Shown piece by piece: positions 33,570 through 42,649 of a DNA stretch of 64,000 nt. This DNA comes from PALSA-894 sp963734185 (lineage in GTDB: Bacteria > Pseudomonadota > Alphaproteobacteria > Rhizobiales > Xanthobacteraceae). How positions within the stretch are numbered: position 1 is the stretch's first letter; each line of letters begins with the position of its first letter. The stretch covers positions 248,001 through 312,000 of the forward strand of contig CAVTGA010000002.1 of NCBI GenBank assembly GCA_963734185.1, given 5' to 3'. A program made the translations under genes and the position numbers. The notes beneath the pieces were generated by a model. That model was not told the origin of the DNA, made no database searches, and was given only the letters and a program-made list of their open reading frames with translations.

Positions 33570-35281
33570 GTGTTGCGCAGGCGGATGCCGCCGCCGAAAC
33601 CCGGAATGCGGTTGACCAGAATCACCACCGCGAAGGTGATCGCCAGCATGATCAATCCGAGCACCGCGATGGCGCCGAGGTCGCCGCTCTCGTTGAGATC
33701 GAAGATCAGCACCGAGATCACCTTGGTCTCCGAGGTGAACAGGATGATGGCGGCGGAGAGCTCGCGGATCACGCCGACGAAGATGAAGCACCAGGTGGCG
33801 ATCACGCTGGTGCGCAGCAGCGGCGCGGTGATGTGGCCGAGCGCCTGCAGGCGCGTGGCGCCGAGGATGCGGCTTGCCTCCTCCAGGTCGGAATGCACCG
33901 AGCGGAAGGCGGACTGGAGCTGCTGGTAGGCGGCCGGCAGCGCGATGGTGACGAAGGCGATGAGCAGGATCCACAAGGTGCCGTAGAGCACGAAGGGCGG
34001 ACGCGTGTAGCTGAGGAACAATCCCACGCCGAGCACGATTCCCGGCACGGCGACCGGCGCGGTCGCCAGGAACCCGAGCGCGCGGTGACCGGCGATCGCC
34101 TGCCGGGCCGTCACGTAGGAGATCACCACCGCGATCAATGTGCCGATGGTCGCCGACAGCATGCCGAGGATGAACGTGTTCTGGAACGCGAGCTTGGTGG
34201 CGGAAAGCTCGAAGAACACGAAGTTGATGTTGTGGAGCGTGAGATTGTCGAACCACACGAGCTGCGTGGCGATGCGCGAGAACGCCGCGTTGAGCAGCGC
34301 CCCATAGGGCAGGAACACCGGATTGAGCAGCACGACGAAGGCCGCGGCGAGCGCCACCCATTTGAGCCAGCCGAGCCGGATGAGGCGCGGATCGCCTTGC
34401 TTGCCGCCGACCACCGAATAGCCGCGCCGCCCGAGGATCACGTGCTCGGCGCGCAGCAGCAGGATGGTCAGCACCAGGAGCGGCAGCGAGGCGGCGGCGG
34501 CCAGCTCCGGCTTGGGCGGATACTGGAACAGGCTCCAGATCTTGGTGGTCATGGTGTGGAAGCCGGCCGGCAGCGCGAGGATCGCGGGCGAGCCGAACAG
34601 AGTCATGGCTTGCAGGAAGGCGACCAGCGCGCCGGCGAGCAGCGCGGGAAGCGCCAGCGGTATGGTCACGCGGCGCGCCGTCACCCAGGTGCGGCCGCCG
34701 AGGATCGAGGAGGCATCTTCCAGGTCGCCCGGAATGCGGTCGAGCGCGTTGGCGACGAGCACGAACACGTACGGGAAGGTGTAGCAGGACACGACGAAGA
34801 TCAGCCCGCCGAGCGAATAGATGTTGAGCAGGTGCTCGTCCTGCGGCGCACCGGTGACGGCGCGCCAGGCCTTGTTGAGCAGCCCGCTGTTGGGCGCCGC
34901 CAGGATCTCCCAGGCGATGGCGCCGAGGAACGGCGGGGTGACGAACGAGGCCGTCACCAGCGCGCGGATCGTGCGGCGCAGCGGCATGTCGGTGCGCGCC
35001 ACCAGCCAGCCCATCGGCGCAGCCACCAGGCAACAGATGATGCTCGACGAGCACGCCAGGATCACGGTCGTGACCAGCGGATCGACGAAGGTCGGATCGG
35101 TGACGAGCTTGGCGAAGTTTTCCAGCGTCGGCGCGCCGGCCTTGTCGGTGAGGCTGAAATAGACCAGCCACGACATCGGCAGCACGATCAGCGCGCACAG
35201 CACCGCCGCGAAGCCGATCAGGATCGACCAGGAAGGATCGAAGCGGACGCGGCGTTCGGCAGGCGCGGCGAGGCTCACCAT
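33566..35281 (-). CDS. ABC transporter permease, ferric-iron/FbpB type (fused double permease)
   Basis: 571 residues with about 12 membrane segments in two homologous halves. Each carries an EAA loop: EDASSILGGRTWVTARRVTIPLAL in the first and EEASRILGATRLQALGHITAPLL in the second. This is the FbpB/SfuB layout. Start four bases after the binding-protein stop. Although the family is named for Fe(III), relatives also import 2-aminoethylphosphonate, thiamine or organic acids, and the MmgE/CaiB/hydratase neighbours favour an organic substrate here. Confidence 0.92.
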   Translation of the reverse strand: MVSLAAPAERRVRFDPSWSILIGFAAVLCALIVLPMSWLVYFSLTDKAGAPTLENFAKLVTDPTFVDPLVTTVILACSSSIICCLVAAPMGWLVARTDMPLRRTIRALVTASFVTPPFLGAIAWEILAAPNSGLLNKAWRAVTGAPQDEHLLNIYSLGGLIFVVSCYTFPYVFVLVANALDRIPGDLEDASSILGGRTWVTARRVTIPLALPALLAGALVAFLQAMTLFGSPAILALPAGFHTMTTKIWSLFQYPPKPELAAAASLPLLVLTILLLRAEHVILGRRGYSVVGGKQGDPRLIRLGWLKWVALAAAFVVLLNPVFLPYGALLNAAFSRIATQLVWFDNLTLHNINFVFFELSATKLAFQNTFILGMLSATIGTLIAVVISYVTARQAIAGHRALGFLATAPVAVPGIVLGVGLFLSYTRPPFVLYGTLWILLIAFVTIALPAAYQQLQSAFRSVHSDLEEASRILGATRLQALGHITAPLLRTSVIATWCFIFVGVIRELSAAIILFTSETKVISVLIFDLNESGDLGAIAVLGLIMLAITFAVVILVNRIPGFGGGIRLRNT

Positions 35282-35284
35282 CGA

Positions 35285-36361
35285 TCACACCCGGAAAATC
35301 TTGCTGTAGCGTGCCTTGATCTCTTCGCTCTGCGCCTCGACGCCGGCCGGATCGTCCTGCATCAGCTTGATCTCGGACAGTTTGCGCGCGCCCGGCTTCT
35401 CGGTCACCTGCGCATGGACCGAATGCTGGCGCGCGAAGTCGACCAGCAGCTGCTGGGCCTCGCGCGTGTGCAGCCAGTTCTGGAACAAGCGTGCGGCATT
35501 GGGATGCGGAGCGGATTTGAATATGCCGGTCGATCCGGTGACGAACGGCGCGCCCTCGCGCGGATAGACCACCTCGACCGGCGCCCCGCGCTCCTTGAGC
35601 TGGATCAGATTGTAGTCGTTGCCGTCGGCCATCACGGCGCGTTCGCCGAGCGCGAGCTTCTTCGGCGGGTCGGTCGAGGACTGTACCTGCATGACGCGCT
35701 GCCGGGCGAGCTTCTCGAAATACTCCCAGCCGAGCTCGCGCGCGATCTGGAACGTCGCCGTCATGATGGTGCCCGAATAGGCCGGATGGGCCTTGACCAT
35801 CTTGCCGGCCCATTTGGGATCGAGCAGATCGGCAAAGCTCTTCGGCGCATCGTCGGGCTTCACCAGATCGGTGTTGTAGCCGAGCGAGGAAAGCCACACG
35901 CGGGTCAGCGCGTGCATCCCGTCGCCGTCGCGATATTGCTCGGGAAAGTGACGCGCCACGTCTTCGGGCACGTAAGGCTCGAGCCAGCCGTTGCGCTTCC
36001 ACACGATGAAGTGCGCCGCGTCCGCGCTGTTGACCACGTCCACGGCGTGGATATTGGCGCCCTTCTCCTGGCCGATGCGCTGGAACACACGCTCCGCTCC
36101 GGAACGCTCCACCCGCACCGCGATGCCTTGATACTTTGCCTCGAACGCCTTGGCGAAGCGCTCCGCCACGGGCAGATCCATGGCGGTGTAGAAGGCAAGC
36201 TTGCCCTCTTTCCGTGCCGCCTCGATCAGGACCGGCGTGATGGCTTGGGCCGGCGGCGCGGCGGCGACGCGCGTGGCGAAGGCCGTGGCCGCAAGCGCGG
36301 ACGAGCCTTTGAGCAGGTCGCGCCGGCTAGGGCATGATCCGTTCTGGCCGAATCGGATCAT
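35285..36361 (-). CDS. ABC transporter substrate-binding protein, ferric type (copy 2)
   Basis: 358 residues. Leader with SRRDLLKGSSALAATAFA (twin-arginine-like). EGKLAFYTAMDLPVAERFAKAF and VRVERSGAERVFQRIGQE match copy 1 downstream in numbering, and DLLDPKWAGKMVKAHPAYSGTI is the shared hinge block. Its first residues (MIRFGQNGSC) are encoded by a palindromic repeat that supplies the start codon. About two thirds identical by eye to the gene at 36450, so a tandem duplicate that may widen the importer's ligand range. Confidence 0.9.
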   Translation of the reverse strand: MIRFGQNGSCPSRRDLLKGSSALAATAFATRVAAAPPAQAITPVLIEAARKEGKLAFYTAMDLPVAERFAKAFEAKYQGIAVRVERSGAERVFQRIGQEKGANIHAVDVVNSADAAHFIVWKRNGWLEPYVPEDVARHFPEQYRDGDGMHALTRVWLSSLGYNTDLVKPDDAPKSFADLLDPKWAGKMVKAHPAYSGTIMTATFQIARELGWEYFEKLARQRVMQVQSSTDPPKKLALGERAVMADGNDYNLIQLKERGAPVEVVYPREGAPFVTGSTGIFKSAPHPNAARLFQNWLHTREAQQLLVDFARQHSVHAQVTEKPGARKLSEIKLMQDDPAGVEAQSEEIKARYSKIFRV

Positions 36362-36366
36362 GCCCT
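36329..36366. repeat. Palindrome (family A variant) containing a start codon
   Basis: Exact 13-base arms AGGGCATGATCCG and CGGATCATGCCCT flank GTTCTGGCCGAA. The ATG of the minus-strand binding-protein gene (36361) lies in the right arm. Confidence 0.8.
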
Positions 36367-36449
36367 GGATTCCTTGTTTGGTCGCGTTTTCTGCGGCGAA
36401 CCGCTGCACACTTCGCCGGAAAACGCTCCAGGTCCGCGCGCACGCATTC

Positions 36450-37514
36450 TCACACGCGGAAGATCTTGGTGTAGCGCGCCTTGATCTCCTCGCTCAGCTT
36501 CTCCACCGCGGCCGCGTCGTCCTTCATCAGCTTGATCTCGGCGAGCGACCTGCGGCCCGGCTTCTCCTTGGTCAGCGCGTGCGCCGAGTGCATGCCGCCG
36601 ACGTCGATGATGAGCTGCTGGCACTCGGCCGAGAAGCTGAAGTTTTGGAACAGGCGCGCCGCGTTCGGGTTCGGCGCGTTCTTGAAAATGGCGTTGGGGC
36701 CGATGATCAGCGGCGTGCCCTCGCTGGCGTAGACCGGCTCGACCGGCTGGCCGGCTTCCTTCTGCTGCAGCACCAGGTACTCGACCCCGTCGGCCATGAT
36801 CGCGCGCTCGCCCAGCGCGAGCTTCTTGGGCGGATCGGACGCCGACTGGAGCTGCATGATGCGCTGCTTGGCGAGCTTCTCGAAATACTCCCAGCCGAGA
36901 TCGCGCGAGATCTGGTAGGTCGCGGTCATGATCGTGCCGCTGTAGCCGGGATGCGCCTTCATCATCTTGCCGGCCCATTTCGGGTCGAGCAGGTCGGCGA
37001 AGCTCTTCGGCGCCTCTTCGCGCTTCACCAGGTTGGTGTTGTAGGCGATGACGCTGAGCGTGACGCGGAAGCTCGCGAACGTGCCGTCGGCATCCTTGTG
37101 CTCGGCGGAGTAATGCCTGGCGACATCCTCCGGCACGTAGGGCGCGAGCCAGCCGTCGCGCTTCCACACGATCAGGTGGGCGGCATCCGAGGAGTTGACC
37201 ACGTCGACCGCGTGGATGCGGCTGCCATACTCCTGCCCGATGCGCTGGAACACGCGCTCGGCACCGGAGCGTTCCACCCGTACGGCGACGCCGGGATATT
37301 TCGCCTCGAACGCCCGTCCGACCTTCTCGGCCAGCGGCAGGTCGACCGAGGTGTACCAAACGACCTTGCCCTCCTTGCGTGCCGCCTCGATCAGCGCCGG
37401 GGTCACCGCCTCGGCGGCGGGCGCGGCGGCGCGGAGCGGAGACGCAAATGTCGTCGCCGCGAGCGCGGTCGAGGCCTTCAGCACGTCGCGTCGCGAGAAC
37501 CTTGTCCTGCGCAT
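36450..37514 (-). CDS. ABC transporter substrate-binding protein, ferric type (copy 1)
   Basis: 354 residues; ATG 37514 has AAGGAGG upstream. Twin-arginine-like leader (RFSRRDVLKASTALA). EGKVVWYTSVDLPLAEKVGRAF, VRVERSGAERVFQRIGQE, DLLDPKWAGKMMKAHPGYSG and QSASDPPKKLALGERAIMADG define the FbpA/AfuA-like class. The tyrosine pair that binds iron in true FbpA is not evident, supporting a non-iron ligand. It lies between the ATPase gene and its own paralogue. Confidence 0.91.
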   Translation of the reverse strand: MRRTRFSRRDVLKASTALAATTFASPLRAAAPAAEAVTPALIEAARKEGKVVWYTSVDLPLAEKVGRAFEAKYPGVAVRVERSGAERVFQRIGQEYGSRIHAVDVVNSSDAAHLIVWKRDGWLAPYVPEDVARHYSAEHKDADGTFASFRVTLSVIAYNTNLVKREEAPKSFADLLDPKWAGKMMKAHPGYSGTIMTATYQISRDLGWEYFEKLAKQRIMQLQSASDPPKKLALGERAIMADGVEYLVLQQKEAGQPVEPVYASEGTPLIIGPNAIFKNAPNPNAARLFQNFSFSAECQQLIIDVGGMHSAHALTKEKPGRRSLAEIKLMKDDAAAVEKLSEEIKARYTKIFRV

Positions 37515-37555
37515 CGCCGTATCCTCCTTGTTCGGTCGTCGCCCCCGAACTTGGC

Positions 37556-38620
37556 TCATCCTATCAAAGCGCGGCAGCGCTGCGGCGGCAGATGCAGCCA
37601 GACCTTGCTGCCTTGCGGTACGCTCTGGTCGGCAGCCGTCACCACGCGCAGCTCGGTGCCGTCGGCCAGCGCCACCATATAATCGCGGCTGTTGCCGAGA
37701 AAGACGTGGCGGACCACGGTCGCCGGTACGACGTTCTCGGCGCCCGATGCGGGCTCGGCGGCCGACAGGCGGATCTCGTGCTGCCGGATCGAGACCGCGG
37801 CGCCCTCGCCCGGCGTCAACGCGACTCCGACGCAGCGCAGCGGGGTTCCGCCAAGCGACATGTGGCCGGCGTCGAGCGCCTTGCCCCTGACCACGTTGCT
37901 GCCGCCGATAAAGCGCGCCACGAACTCGGAGCGCGGCCGGTCGTAGATCTCTTCCGGCGAGCCGGCCTGCTCGATCCTGCCGGCGTTCATCACCGCGATG
38001 ACGTCGGCCGTGGTCATGGCCTCCGACTGGTCGTGGGTCACGTACACCGTGGTGTAGCGGTACTGATCATGCAGGCGGCGCACCTCGAAGCGCATCTCCT
38101 CGCGCAGGTTGGCGTCGAGGTTGGACAGCGGCTCGTCGAGCAGCAGGGTTTCCGGTTCGACGATGAGCGCGCGCGCAAGCGCGACCCGCTGTTGCTGTCC
38201 GCCGGACAGCTCGCCCGGATAGCGGTCGGCGAGCGGCGCAAGCTTGGTGACACTCAGGATCGCGGCGACCTTGGCGGCGATGACGTCCCGGCCGAGCTTG
38301 CGGAGCTTCAGGCCGTAGGCGACGTTCTCGGTCACGGTCATGTGCGGCCAGAGCGCATAGCTCTGGAAGATCATCGACATGTTGCGCTGTTCCGGCGGCA
38401 GCGTGCGCGCGGGCGTCGACACCACGCGGTCGCCGACCGCGATCTCGCCGGCCGAGGGCTCGACGAAGCCCGCGATCAGTCGCAAGGTCGTGGTCTTGCC
38501 GCAGCCCGAGGGTCCGAGCAGGCACACCAGCAGGCCGTGGTCGATGTGCAGCGACACGTCGTCGACCACGGCAAGGTCGCCGTAGCGCTTGGTCAGCTTG
38601 CGCAGGTCCACCGATGCCAC
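37556..38620 (-). CDS. ABC transporter ATP-binding protein (FbpC/PotA type)
   Basis: 354 residues. Nucleotide-binding domain (~1-240): Walker A GPSGCGKTTTLR, signature LSGGQQQRVALARAL, Walker B TLLLDEPLSNLD, H-loop YVTHDQSEA. A C-terminal TOBE/OB-fold regulatory region follows (~265-350, ISIRQHEIRLS...VVRHVFLGNSRDYMV). This is the CUT/ferric class ATPase and should power the permease at 33566. First transport gene of the set; an enoyl-CoA hydratase-like gene lies 81 bases upstream on the same strand. Confidence 0.94.
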   Translation of the reverse strand: MASVDLRKLTKRYGDLAVVDDVSLHIDHGLLVCLLGPSGCGKTTTLRLIAGFVEPSAGEIAVGDRVVSTPARTLPPEQRNMSMIFQSYALWPHMTVTENVAYGLKLRKLGRDVIAAKVAAILSVTKLAPLADRYPGELSGGQQQRVALARALIVEPETLLLDEPLSNLDANLREEMRFEVRRLHDQYRYTTVYVTHDQSEAMTTADVIAVMNAGRIEQAGSPEEIYDRPRSEFVARFIGGSNVVRGKALDAGHMSLGGTPLRCVGVALTPGEGAAVSIRQHEIRLSAAEPASGAENVVPATVVRHVFLGNSRDYMVALADGTELRVVTAADQSVPQGSKVWLHLPPQRCRALIG

Positions 38621-38701
38621 GTGCGTTTTCCTCGCGCCGCTCGCTGGGCAAACCCAGTGACTTCGTGATTATTCCAATCGGTCCCGAGTGCCGAGGCTTG
38701 G

Positions 38702-39508
38702 TCAGGTCCCGGTGAATTGCGGCTTGCGCTTCTGCATGAAGGCGTCGCGACCCTCGATGTAGTCCGTGCTGGCGAAGCACGCCTTCACCAGGTCGTCGGC
38801 GCGCGCCATGTCGCGCTTGCCCTCGTCCCTGACGGCCTGATTGATGGCGAATTTCGCGGCCGCGATGGTCAGCGGCGCGTTGGCGGCGATGCGGTCGGTG
38901 TAGCCCTTGACGTAGCTCTCGAGCTCCGCGTCCGGGACGATCCGGTTGATCAGCCCCATGGTGCGCGCCTCCTCTGCGTCGAACTGACGCGCCGTGTAGA
39001 AGATCTCCTTGGCGAACGAGGGTCCGACCACGTCGACCAGGCGCTTGATGCCCGGATAGGCGTAGCCGAGGCCGAGCTTGGCCGCCGGCACCGCGAAGGT
39101 CGAGCCGGGCGTGCAGATGCGCACGTCGCAGCACACCGCGATGGCGCAGCCGCCGCCGATGCAGTAGCCGCGGATCATGGCGATGGTCGGCTTGGGAAAT
39201 TCGTGCAGCAGCGCGCTCGAGGCTTCCGTGGTCGTGTTGTAGTGGGCAACCGCTTGCTCGTTCGAGCGCTCGTCGCCGAAGCGCGAAATGTCGGCGCCGG
39301 AGACGAAGGCCTTGTTGCCGGCGCCGGTGAGCACCACCACGCGCACGCTATCGTCCTTGGCGTAGTCCTCCAGGATGCGGCCCATGGCCTGCCACATGTC
39401 GAGCGACATGGCATTGAGCCGGTCCGGATTGTTGAAGATCACGGTGCCGACACCGCCCTCCTTGCGCGACAGGATCTTGTCGGTCGCAACCTTGGCCATC
39501 TCGTTCAT
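38702..39508 (-). CDS. Enoyl-CoA hydratase-related protein
   Basis: 268 residues of crotonase fold. GNKAFVSGADISRFGD and YCIGGGCAIAVCCD shape the oxyanion hole. Both positions of the classical catalytic glutamates are changed: GGGCAIAV has alanine where GGGxE is expected, and FAVPAAKLGLGY has alanine where FGxPE is usual. Hydration by the normal mechanism is therefore doubtful; isomerase, hydrolase or decarboxylase activity is possible, as in other crotonases. Lies between the CaiB/BaiF gene and the ABC importer on the same strand. Confidence 0.9.
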   Translation of the reverse strand: MNEMAKVATDKILSRKEGGVGTVIFNNPDRLNAMSLDMWQAMGRILEDYAKDDSVRVVVLTGAGNKAFVSGADISRFGDERSNEQAVAHYNTTTEASSALLHEFPKPTIAMIRGYCIGGGCAIAVCCDVRICTPGSTFAVPAAKLGLGYAYPGIKRLVDVVGPSFAKEIFYTARQFDAEEARTMGLINRIVPDAELESYVKGYTDRIAANAPLTIAAAKFAINQAVRDEGKRDMARADDLVKACFASTDYIEGRDAFMQKRKPQFTGT

Positions 39509-39555
39509 GTCATGTCTCCCGAATCCGCCGCGCCAAACCGGCCAGTTTTTTGCTT

Positions 39556-39605
39556 GAGCATGATCTTATCCGAAAACCGGTTCCCACTTTTCGGGATCAT
39601 GCTCT
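39556..39605. repeat. Palindrome, family A (GAGCATGATC type)
   Basis: GAGCATGATCTTATCCGAAA at one side and TTTTCGGGATCATGCTCT at the other pair almost fully. Its outer edge supplies the TAG stop of the CaiB/BaiF gene (39604-39606). Confidence 0.85.
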
Positions 39606-40797
39606 AAACCGTCTTGGCCGCATGCAATTGCTTGATCTCGTCGCCGCCGAATCCGAATTCCTTCAGGATCTCGTCGGTGTGCTCGCCGAGCAGCGGCGGC
39701 GGCGCCACGATCGCGCTCGGCGTACGCGACAGCCTGACCGGCTGCCCGACCAGACGGATGGTCTTCTGGCTCTGCGTGCGCACATCCTTGGCGATGTCGA
39801 GATGCTTCACCTGCGCGTCGGCAAAGGTCTGGTCGATCGAATAGATCGGCCCGCACGGCACGCCCGCCCGGTTGAAGGCGTCGACCCAATGCGCGCTGGT
39901 GTTCTTCACGGTTTCCTTTTCCATGACCGCGTTGACCGCGTCGCGGTTCTTCGAGCGCGCCGCGCCGGTCGCATAGTCGGGGTGCCCGGCGACGTCGGGG
40001 ATGCCGAGCGTCTCGCACACCTTTTCCCACATCTTCTGCCCGGCGGCGGCGATGTTGATGTAGCCGTCGGAGGTCTTGAACACGCCGGTCGGGATCGAGG
40101 TCGGATGATTGTTGCCGGCCTGCGGCGGGACCTCGCCGCCGGTCAGCCAGCGCGTCGCCTGGAAATCGAGCATGAAGATCTGCGCCTGCAGCAGCGAGGT
40201 ATCGATCGCCTGCCCCTGGCCGGAGGCCTCGCGCTCGAGCAGCGCCACCATGATGCCCATCGCGGCGAACAGGCCGGCGGTCAGGTCGGCGACCGGGATA
40301 CCGACGCGCACCGGCCCTTGTCCCGGCAGGCCGGTGATCGACATCAGCCCGCCCATGCCTTGCGCGATCTGGTCGAAGCCCGGCCGATTGGCGTAAGGCC
40401 CGTCCTGACCGAAGCCCGAGATGCTGGCATAGATGAGCCGCGGATTGACGGCGGACAGCGCCGCGTAGTCGATGCCGAGGCGCGTCTTCACGTCGGGGCG
40501 AAAATTCTCCACCACCACGTCGGCCTTGGCGGCCATCTGCTTCAAGACCGCGACGCCCTCGGCCGATTTCAGGTTCAGCGTGATGCTGCGCTTGTTGCGG
40601 TGCAGGTTCTGGAAGTCGGAGCCCTCGCGCGGGCCGCCCATGCCCTCGCCTTCAGCCATGTGCTCGGGCATCTCGATCTTGATGCAGTTTGCGCCCCAGT
40701 CCGCCAATTGGCGCACGCAGGTCGGCCCGGCACGCACACGGGTGAGGTCGAGCACGGTAAAGCGGTTGAGGGCCGTGGAGGCCCGGGGGAACGGCAT
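39604..40797 (-). CDS. CaiB/BaiF (class III) CoA-transferase family protein
   Basis: 397 residues; ATG 40797 with GGAG upstream. VLDLTRVRAGPTCVRQLADWGANCIKIE opens the interlocked fold, VVENFRPDVKTRLGIDY is the CoA-binding stretch, and RPGFDQIAQGMGGLM contains the catalytic aspartate that forms the acyl anhydride. It would activate a carboxylic acid by moving CoA from a donor. First gene of the minus-strand run ending with the SDR, so it may start the pathway for the acid imported by the ABC transporter. Confidence 0.92.
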   Translation of the reverse strand: MPFPRASTALNRFTVLDLTRVRAGPTCVRQLADWGANCIKIEMPEHMAEGEGMGGPREGSDFQNLHRNKRSITLNLKSAEGVAVLKQMAAKADVVVENFRPDVKTRLGIDYAALSAVNPRLIYASISGFGQDGPYANRPGFDQIAQGMGGLMSITGLPGQGPVRVGIPVADLTAGLFAAMGIMVALLEREASGQGQAIDTSLLQAQIFMLDFQATRWLTGGEVPPQAGNNHPTSIPTGVFKTSDGYINIAAAGQKMWEKVCETLGIPDVAGHPDYATGAARSKNRDAVNAVMEKETVKNTSAHWVDAFNRAGVPCGPIYSIDQTFADAQVKHLDIAKDVRTQSQKTIRLVGQPVRLSRTPSAIVAPPPLLGEHTDEILKEFGFGGDEIKQLHAAKTV

Positions 40798-40990
40798 GGC
40801 GTCTCCGGGAACAATGTCGCGGGTGGAGGCCGACAATCTCCGATCGGAGGGGGGTTGTCCACCGAGGGCCGAGGTCCTGATTCGCCTGTCAAACGGCCAT
40901 GGCGATTTGCCCGGTTGGGTGGGGGCCGGGCGCCCCTTCATCTTCCCTGCTCCCATTCAAGTGAGGGGAGCGAAGCGCCGGGAAGCGCTG

Positions 40991-41348
40991 GTGCGGATAC
41001 GCCGCACCCGTGGTCCGCCTCGCGGTAGGACCCATCTCCGGATCGCCGGAGTATGACCGGCCAGTGACGCAGGCCGGCGCGCCTCTCGGCGCTTCGCCGC
41101 GGATTTATCGAGCCCGAGTCACGCTTTTCGGAAGAGTCGTGCTCTTCGCTGATCAGCCAGCTCCTGGCGGGTGGTCTTAGTGCCCTCCGGTGACGCTCTC
41201 GGGTCGCCCGAGTGCGGGGTCGTGACTCCCGCCCGCAGGGACCGCATCCTGATCCTGCCTTGAAGGCACCCCTAGAAAGCACCCCTGATGGGACCAGGAC
41301 GGGCCTATGATGGTTGATCAGAATCAAAGATCAACCGGTATTTGTACC
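40991..41348. other. Gene-free stretch with a chain of perfect short hairpins (possible structured RNA)
   Basis: The 684 bases between the CaiB start and the next Bug gene hold no convincing gene. Within 40991-41348 I count nine perfect stem-loops: 40991-41007 (GTGCGG), 41036-41051 (CTCCGG), 41057-41077 (CCGGCC), 41131-41147 (GAAGAG), 41156-41168 (GCCAG), 41198-41212 (CTCGGG), 41256-41268 (TGCCT), 41312-41336 (GGTTGATC, eight base pairs) and 41337-41348 (GGTA). Loops are 3-9 bases. The region does not match the repeat families elsewhere in the window. I cannot name an RNA family; orientation is unknown. Confidence 0.45.
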
Positions 41349-41481
41349 AATGCTAAAGACGCGGTTTCTCCTGGCGCGAAAATTGTGCGCAGTTCGCCTC
41401 GCCTTTGCGCCCTGCGCCGCCGCCCCTATGCTGCGCCTCGGACGCGCGGCGAGAAAAACAAACCCGCGCCAGGGAGGACTC

Positions 41482-42426
41482 ATGCATCGCATCTTCATCG
41501 CCGCCGTCGCACTGGCCGCAGCGCTCGCCAGCGCCGCCGCGCAGGATTATCCGACGCGCCAGATCCAGATGATCGTGCCGTTCCCGCCTGGCGGGAACAC
41601 CGACCTGATGGCGCGCGCCCTGCAGCCGGAACTGGCCAAGGCGCTCGGCGTGGCGGTGGTGGTGGTCAACAAGGGCGGCGCCGGCGGCACCATCGGCAAC
41701 ATCGAGGCCGCCAATGCGCGGCCCGACGGCTACACCATCGCGCTCACCCCGAACAATCCGCTGACCGCGCAGCCGCACGTGCAGAAGCTGCCCTACGACA
41801 TGGACAGCTTCCGCTACGTCTGCCTCACCTACCACGTGCCCTACGTGCTGATCGCCTCGCCGCAGGCGCCGTTCAAGACCTTTCCGGAGTTCGTCGCCTT
41901 CGCCAAGGCCAAGAAGGACAATTTGATCTACGCCTCGCCCGGACCGGGCACGCAGCCGCATCTCGGCATCCTGTCGGCGCTCTCGGCCATCGGCGTTGAA
42001 GGCGTGCACGTGCCATTCACCGGCGCCGGGCCGATGACCCAGGCGATGCTCGCCGGCACCGTGATGGCGATGTCGGAATCGACGGCGGTGGCCAAGGCCG
42101 GCAACCTGGTGGTGCTGGCGACGCAGACCGCCGAGCGCATCCCGTCGCTGCCGAACGTGCCGACCATGAAGGAGCTTGGATTCGCCTCGGAGGCGTTCAG
42201 CGCCGGCGGCCTGGTGGTGCCGGCCAAGACGCCGGACGCGATCGTGGCGCGGCTGCAGAAGGCATGCTCCGACGCGGTCGCGAGCGAGGGCTACCGCGGC
42301 GCGACCGAGAAGCTCAACGCGACGGCGCGCTTCCTGCCCGAGACCGAGTTCCGCAAGATGTTCAACGACGATTCGGCGCGCAACGCCGAGGCGGTGAAGA
42401 AGGCGGGTTTGGCGAAGGCGAATTAG
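41482..42426 (+). CDS. Bug-family TTT substrate-binding protein
   Basis: 314 residues; ATG 41482 with AGGGAGG upstream. Leader IFIAAVALAAALASAAAQD. IQMIVPFPPGGNTDLMAR is the Bug loop, and ASPGPGTQPHLGILSALSAIG plus HVPFTGAGPMTQAMLAG form the second-lobe signature. It is followed, after a large inverted repeat, by tctB and tctA on the same strand, making this the one complete TTT system of the window. Confidence 0.94.
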   Translation: MHRIFIAAVALAAALASAAAQDYPTRQIQMIVPFPPGGNTDLMARALQPELAKALGVAVVVVNKGGAGGTIGNIEAANARPDGYTIALTPNNPLTAQPHVQKLPYDMDSFRYVCLTYHVPYVLIASPQAPFKTFPEFVAFAKAKKDNLIYASPGPGTQPHLGILSALSAIGVEGVHVPFTGAGPMTQAMLAGTVMAMSESTAVAKAGNLVVLATQTAERIPSLPNVPTMKELGFASEAFSAGGLVVPAKTPDAIVARLQKACSDAVASEGYRGATEKLNATARFLPETEFRKMFNDDSARNAEAVKKAGLAKAN

Positions 42427-42455
42427 GGGGTATTGGTCTTGCGTTCACGCGCGCC

Positions 42456-42642
42456 GAAAGCGCCACAGCCTACCTCCCCCCTTGTGAGGGAGGTGGCGAG
42501 CGAAGCGAGCCGGAGGGGGACTCGCCACACGCACGAAAACGCGCCTTGAGAACGAGAATGAAGACCCCCTCCCGCCCCGTCTTCGCTACGCTTCGGCGGG
42601 TCGACCTCCCCCACAAGGGGGGAGGTAGGCTGTGGCGCTTTC
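42456..42642. repeat. Large inverted repeat, family B, with ~36-base arms
   Basis: Left arm starts GAAAGCGCCACAGCCTACCT and continues CCCCCCTTGTG; the right arm is its reverse complement, ending GTAGGCTGTGGCGCTTTC. Internal blocks (GAGGGGGACTCGCC, AAGACCCCCTCCCGC) are shared with the copy at 51052-51252 in opposite order. It separates receptor and permease genes, where a hairpin could set different mRNA levels. Confidence 0.85.
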
Positions 42643-42649
42643 AGTGCCA

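Noticed and set aside
40938..41327. 129-codon minus-strand frame over the hairpin region
   Set aside because: Arginine- and serine-rich with no family pattern, and it runs through the perfect stems. Structure explains the sequence better than coding.
42456..42642. Inverted repeats considered as insertion-sequence ends or CRISPR
   Set aside because: No transposase between the arms and no regular spacers; the same unit recurs intergenically, which fits a REP-like element.
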